From NCBI GenBank assembly GCA_028752905.1, contig JAQNBH010000297.1:1-64000 (forward strand): a stretch of DNA of 64,000 nt, written 5' to 3'. Position 1 is the first letter of the stretch; the number at the start of each line of letters is the position of its first letter. This stretch comes from Cladorhizidae sp. MBARI D1340-BT2 (lineage: Eukaryota; Porifera; Demospongiae; Poecilosclerida; Cladorhizidae). This document shows, one piece after another, positions 59,714-64,000 of the stretch. The notes under the pieces were generated by a model. It did not search any database. It was not told the DNA's origin and saw only the letters and a program-made list of their open reading frames with translations. The position numbers and the translations under genes are program-made.

Positions 59714-60565
59714 ACAATATACTGCATATCTACAGTGAAGTGTGTGCAATCTAGGAGCAGGCAAGTCATAACCACATGGTCATGTTTGTCAGTATATAAT
59801 TTAGACCCCTCCCTCTTCCCACAGGAACATAAGCATATACTCTGCTGGCCCCATCTGTAGTGTTTGTGCAGCTCTACCAGTCCCAGTGCTTATAGCCACT
59901 CAAGACTTGATGCTGGCAAGTAGCTGCTAGCAAGAGGTGAGGGCTGACTCCACTTCACATGGCAACCTGCAGCTCCAATACATGACCATGTAGGGCCAAA
60001 CTAAACTGCCCTCAGCAAGCACTCTACAGGCTGCAGGTGGCACAGCAATCACTAGCACAGCATGAATGTGTGCACAGATATGCACTTTCATGGTCGCCCA
60101 CGGTTTTCAGGGTGAGTGCACCAATAGCTACTGCCCCTTACAACCTGTGGACACACACACACACACACACACACTCACACAAGAAGCTCATGATGGAGTA
60201 TGCAGCCATTGATTCATGTCTCCTGCTCCACTGCTCAATGTTGCATAAGTCTTGCTAGTGTACAGATGAGGTCATCATGATTTATGGGGCCACAGCGAGC
60301 TGGTGTGGATGTCTCCTCAAGCACACAGGGTTGGCCTGGAATGTGTTATGTAACAATATACATAGTTGTGTTGGGACACCAGTGGAGCCCACACACCCTC
60401 TACATATCTCTAACACACGCACACACACCACCTGGAGCATGGCCTTTAGTGCCTAATTAAAATACTCACATAGTAGAGTAGCTTCCTCTAGTAATGATAC
60501 TACATGTATTTCAATTATCAAGCACTTCCAAATTAGGAGCTACATAGACATTCAGGTTATGAGGG

Positions 60566-60705
60566 CCCCAACTTTGACTGCCTGTAACTTTAGCATGGCT
60601 ATACCTAAGCAACATTTCTTAGTATATATCAAGAGAGAGCACACAGAGAGACCTATCTTTTGAGATATATATCAAGTCCATACAGTGAAGTGTGCAGAAT
60701 CTATG
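60566..60705 (+). repeat. 140-bp dispersed repeat, plus copy
   Basis: Partner of 59394-59533 in inverted orientation about 1.03 kb away. See that entry for shared segments. Confidence 0.8.
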
Positions 60706-60792
60706 GAGCTCTAAGTCCAAATCACAATATTCTAGAACACAAAATGGTATTGGCACCAGATCTGAGTCACCTCATAAACTAAAAGGATGTGG

Positions 60793-62564
60793 TACTAGCA
60801 ACTGCACTGGCCCTAGCCATTACCCTGGCCCTAACACTAGCAACTGCACTAGCCCTAGCCATTACCCTGGCCCTAGCACTAGCAACTGCACTGGCCCTAG
60901 CCATTGTCCTGGCCCTAACACTAGCAACTGCACTGGCCCTAGCCATTACCCTGGCCCTAACACTAGCAACTGCACTAGCCCTAGCCATTACCCTGGCCCT
61001 AACACTAGCAACTGCACTAGCCCTAGCCATTACCCTGGCCCTAGCACTAGCAACTGCACTGGCCCTAGCCATTGTCCTGGCCCTAACACTAGCAACTGCA
61101 CTGGCCCTAGCCATTACCCTGGCCCTAACACTAGCAACTGCACTAGCCCTAGCCATTACCCTGGCCCTAACACTAGCAACTGCACTAGCCCTAGCCATTA
61201 CCCTGGCCCTAGCACTAGCAACTGCACTGGCCCTAGCCATTGTCCTGGCCCTAACACTAGCAACTGCACTGGCCCTAGCCATTACCCTGGCCCTAACACT
61301 AGCAACTGCACTAGCCCTAGCCATTACCCTGGCCCTAACACTAGCAACTGCACTAGCCCTAGCCATTACCCTGGCCCTAACACTAGCAACTGCACTGGCC
61401 CTAGCCATTACCCTGGCCCTAACACTAACAACTGCACTGGCCCTAGCCATTACCCTGGCCCTAACACTAGCAACTGCACTGGCCCTAGCCATTACCCTGG
61501 CCCTAACACTAGCAACTGCACTGGCCCTAGCCATTACCCTGGCCCTAACACTAGCAACTGCACTGGCCCTAGCCATTACCCTGGCCCTAACACTAGCAAC
61601 TGCACTGGCCCTAGCCATTACCCTGGCCCTAACACTAGCAACTGCACTGGCCCTAGCCATTGCCCTGGCCCTAACACTAGCAACTGCACTGGCCCTAGTC
61701 ATTGCCCTGGCCCTAACACTAGCAACTGCACTGGCCCTAGCCATTACCCTGGCCCTAACACTAGCAACTGCACTGGCCCTAGCCATTACCCTGGCCCTAA
61801 CACTAGCAACTGCACTGGACCTAGCCATTGCCCTGGCCCTAACACTAGCAACTGCACTGGCCCTAGCCATTACCCTGGCCCTAACACTAGCAACTGCACT
61901 GGCCCTAGCCATTGCCCTGGCCCTAACACTAGCAACTGCACTGGCCCTAGTCATTGCCCTGGCCCTAACACTAGCAACTGCACTGGCCCTAGCCATTACC
62001 CTGGCCCTAACACTAGCAACTGCACTGGCCCTAGCCATTACCCTGGCCCTAACACTAGCAACTGCACTGGCCCTAGCCATTACCCTGGCCCTAACACTAG
62101 CAACTGCACTGGCCCTAGCCATTGCCCTGGCCCTAACACTAGCAACTGCACTGGCCCTAGTCATTGCCCTGGCCCTAACACTAGCAACTGCACTGGCCCT
62201 AGCCATTACCCCGGCCCTAACACTAGCAACTGCACTGGCCCTAGCCATTACCCTGGCCCTAACACTAGCAACTGCACTGGACCTAGCCATTGCCCTGGCC
62301 CTAACACTAGCAACTGCACTGGCCCTAGCCATTACCCTGGCCCTAACACTAGCAACTGCACTGGCCCTAGCCATTGCCCTGGCCCTAACACTAGCAACTG
62401 CACTGGCCCTAGTCATTGCCCTGGCCCTAACACTAGCAACTGCACTGGCCCTAGCCATTACCCTGGCCCTAACACTAGCAACTGCACTGGCCCTAGCCAT
62501 TACCCTGGCCCTAACACTAGCAACTGCACTGGCCCTAGCCATTGCCCTGGCCCTAACACTAGCA
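60793..62564. repeat. 42-bp minisatellite array (~42 copies)
   Basis: The unit contains ctagcaactgcactggccct and agccattaccctggcccta. Variants are ggccct/agccct, attacc/attgcc/attgtcc and ctaacact/ctagcact. The first ~11 units follow a four-unit period. The array is open in two plus-strand frames (629 and 608 codons) and one minus-strand frame (587 codons). The first has a non-repeat N-terminal extension from 60692, but openness in three frames argues against coding. It shares the words ccctagcc and ccctggccctaac with the 30-bp array nearby. Confidence 0.95.
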
Positions 62565-62904
62565 CATGCTCATGTGTGTAGCACATCTGCACATCAACCA
62601 TCAACCAGCACCTGAGCTATTCCACATGGAGCACACCATGCTCACTCATGCTCAATGATGGTCCATGCTGAAGCTGAGTCAGGTGAGGTGGACATCTTAC
62701 AAGTGTTTGGAGTACTAGCATACCTGACCTCAGCATCAAGGATGTGCTAATTAGGTTATATTAGTGTAGATTAGTGTCAACACACAACAAAGGATGCTAA
62801 CTTCTCTAGTAAACCACATGTTTGAGGCTGGCCTAGTGTGGCCTCCCAGACAACACTCCAGCAGCAGTTCCTACAGCCCTAGGCACTGCCCTGGCACTAA
62901 CAAG
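62565..62904. other. Intergenic, no gene recognised
   Basis: Unique sequence between two arrays. Nothing recognised. Confidence 0.45.
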
Positions 62905-63345
62905 GAGGTGGCCATAGCTCTATGGGGACACACACTGGACCAACACCACACTGGGTGAAGTAGGTGGCCATAGCTCTATGGGGACACACACTGGAACAAC
63001 ATCACACTGGGTGGAGGCAGGTTGAAGTAGGTGGCCATAGCTCTATGGGGACACACACTGGACCAACACCACACTGGTTGGAGGCAGGTTGAAGTAGGTG
63101 GCCATAGCTCTATGGGGACACACACTGGACCAACATCACACTGGGTGGAGGCAGGTTGAAGTAGGTGGCCATATAGGTCTATGGGGACACACACTGGACC
63201 AACACCACACTGGGTGGAGGCAGGTTGAAGCAGGTGGCCATAGCTGTATGGGGACACACACTGGACCAACACCACACTGGGTGGAGGCAGGTTGAAGTAG
63301 GTTGACAATAGCTCAATGTGGACACACACTGGACCACCACCACTG
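62905..63345. repeat. ~67-bp tandem repeat array, ~7 units
   Basis: tctatggggacacacactgg and aggcaggttgaagtaggtgg recur. It is the same family as 54886-56025. The last unit, ggttgacaatagctcaatg, resembles the 58-bp variant at 53850-54275. Confidence 0.9.
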
Positions 63346-63926
63346 CAGACCTCTCAACTTATATTGTTGCTTAGTGTGAGATTTCATGCTAAAGTGGAGT
63401 GAGAAATGCTCTGGTTGGAGTGAGACGTGGGAGATGCACATTTGTATTGATCATTCAGAGCAGCTTCAATAACCATTACATGGCCTACTGAATTCACCAA
63501 TTCTAATTGATATATATATATATATGTAATGTCTATCATTTATCGGCAGCTGTGTGGACCAAGGAAGAGCAAGCATCTGCAAATAACCTTCCATAATCAT
63601 ATTTATATTTCTCTCAGTCATAACTACACTAATGATTATGTTTGTTCTTTTCTGCTCCATCATTTCCACTTTTGTCAACCATCAATCCCCCCTGGTATAT
63701 ATATATACCACACACTAGATTAGCAGTTATATATTATAAAGAATTATGAATCCTCTGCTTATATATAAGAAAGAGGTATATTCTTATGCAATACATTCAC
63801 TTTGTCACTCATCAATCCCCTGGGAGTGTTGGTATTATAATATTATTACATTGACTTGTCATTGAACTACTTATATTATACTGTAAGGAAAAGAAAGAAG
63901 TTTTTAATATAGTTACATTCATATAT
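63346..63926. other. AT-rich spacer, no gene recognised
   Basis: Includes TA microsatellites (about 63510-63526 and 63695-63708) and two copies of a catcaatcccc word (63679 and 63809). No gene. Confidence 0.4.
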
Positions 63927-64000
63927 GGCACATGTGTTTTTAGTAAATCCTTTACTCTGGCTCTTAAAAGGTAAAGATAAAGGGAAACGGCTTTTTTTTT
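63927..64000 (+). repeat. Dispersed repeat, copy 2 (cut by window end)
   Basis: Matches 57535-57610 from ggcacatg through gggaaacg and the T tract. The right end lies beyond the window. Confidence 0.85.

Larger units (their letters stand above)
59161..60790. other. Intergenic with inverted 140-bp repeat pair and hairpins
   Basis: No gene recognised. It holds an inverted repeat pair (59394-59533 and 60566-60705), two short perfect hairpins (59366-59389 and 59680-59710), and a (CA)n tract near 60150-60175. Confidence 0.5.

Noticed and set aside
1..62564. CRISPR-like appearance of regular repeats
   Set aside because: There are no unique spacers between repeats; they are head-to-tail minisatellites in a eukaryotic context, with no cas genes.

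Overview
The window is eukaryotic and most likely from an invertebrate animal. It has one long NLR-type immune receptor gene with metazoan death-fold domains, an intact Ty3/gypsy LTR retrotransposon, remnants of other transposons, CCCTAA-type (metazoan telomere-like) motifs inside a minisatellite, and a very high load of tandem repeats. There are no bacterial operons or ribosome-binding sites. A sponge or another early-branching animal with an expanded NLR repertoire fits best. That is an inference from domain content and was not tested by any search.

Layout. 1-2840: 39-bp minisatellite, cut by the window start. 2841-7945: mostly non-genic, with a 70-bp x4 repeat, a piggyBac-like non-autonomous element between TTAA sites (4867-5821) and a broken gag gene on the minus strand (7154-7728). 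7946-12300: complete Ty3/gypsy element with identical 144-bp LTRs, primer-binding site, gag, a textbook -1 frameshift signal, pol, polypurine tract and a 4-bp target duplication. 12301-15440: AT-rich, old degenerate ~68-bp repeat containing a younger 204-bp (3 x 68) expansion. 16617-17141: long inverted repeat. 17966-21448 (minus): NLR gene with predicted order CARD-like, DEATH-like, Ig-like, NACHT, about ten leucine-rich repeats. 21541-26537: 40-bp minisatellite that probably fills the first intron of the NLR gene. A TATA box and an ATG-free candidate first exon lie just beyond it (26535-26683).

27650-52440 is one 24.8-kb block of a 36-bp minisatellite with nested higher-order repeats. 52441-64000 is intergenic DNA with smaller arrays: 40 bp x4; a related 58/57/67-bp family at three separate places; a 30-bp telomere-like array; and a 42-bp array. 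It also holds a 25-G homopolymer, a possible coding remnant near 57 kb, an inverted pair of 140-bp repeats and several hairpins.

About 60% of the window is tandem repeat. Many long open frames exist only because repeat units have lengths divisible by three (39, 36, 30, 42 bp), so they are not annotated as genes. The well supported protein-coding units are the NLR gene and the gag and pol genes of the retrotransposon.
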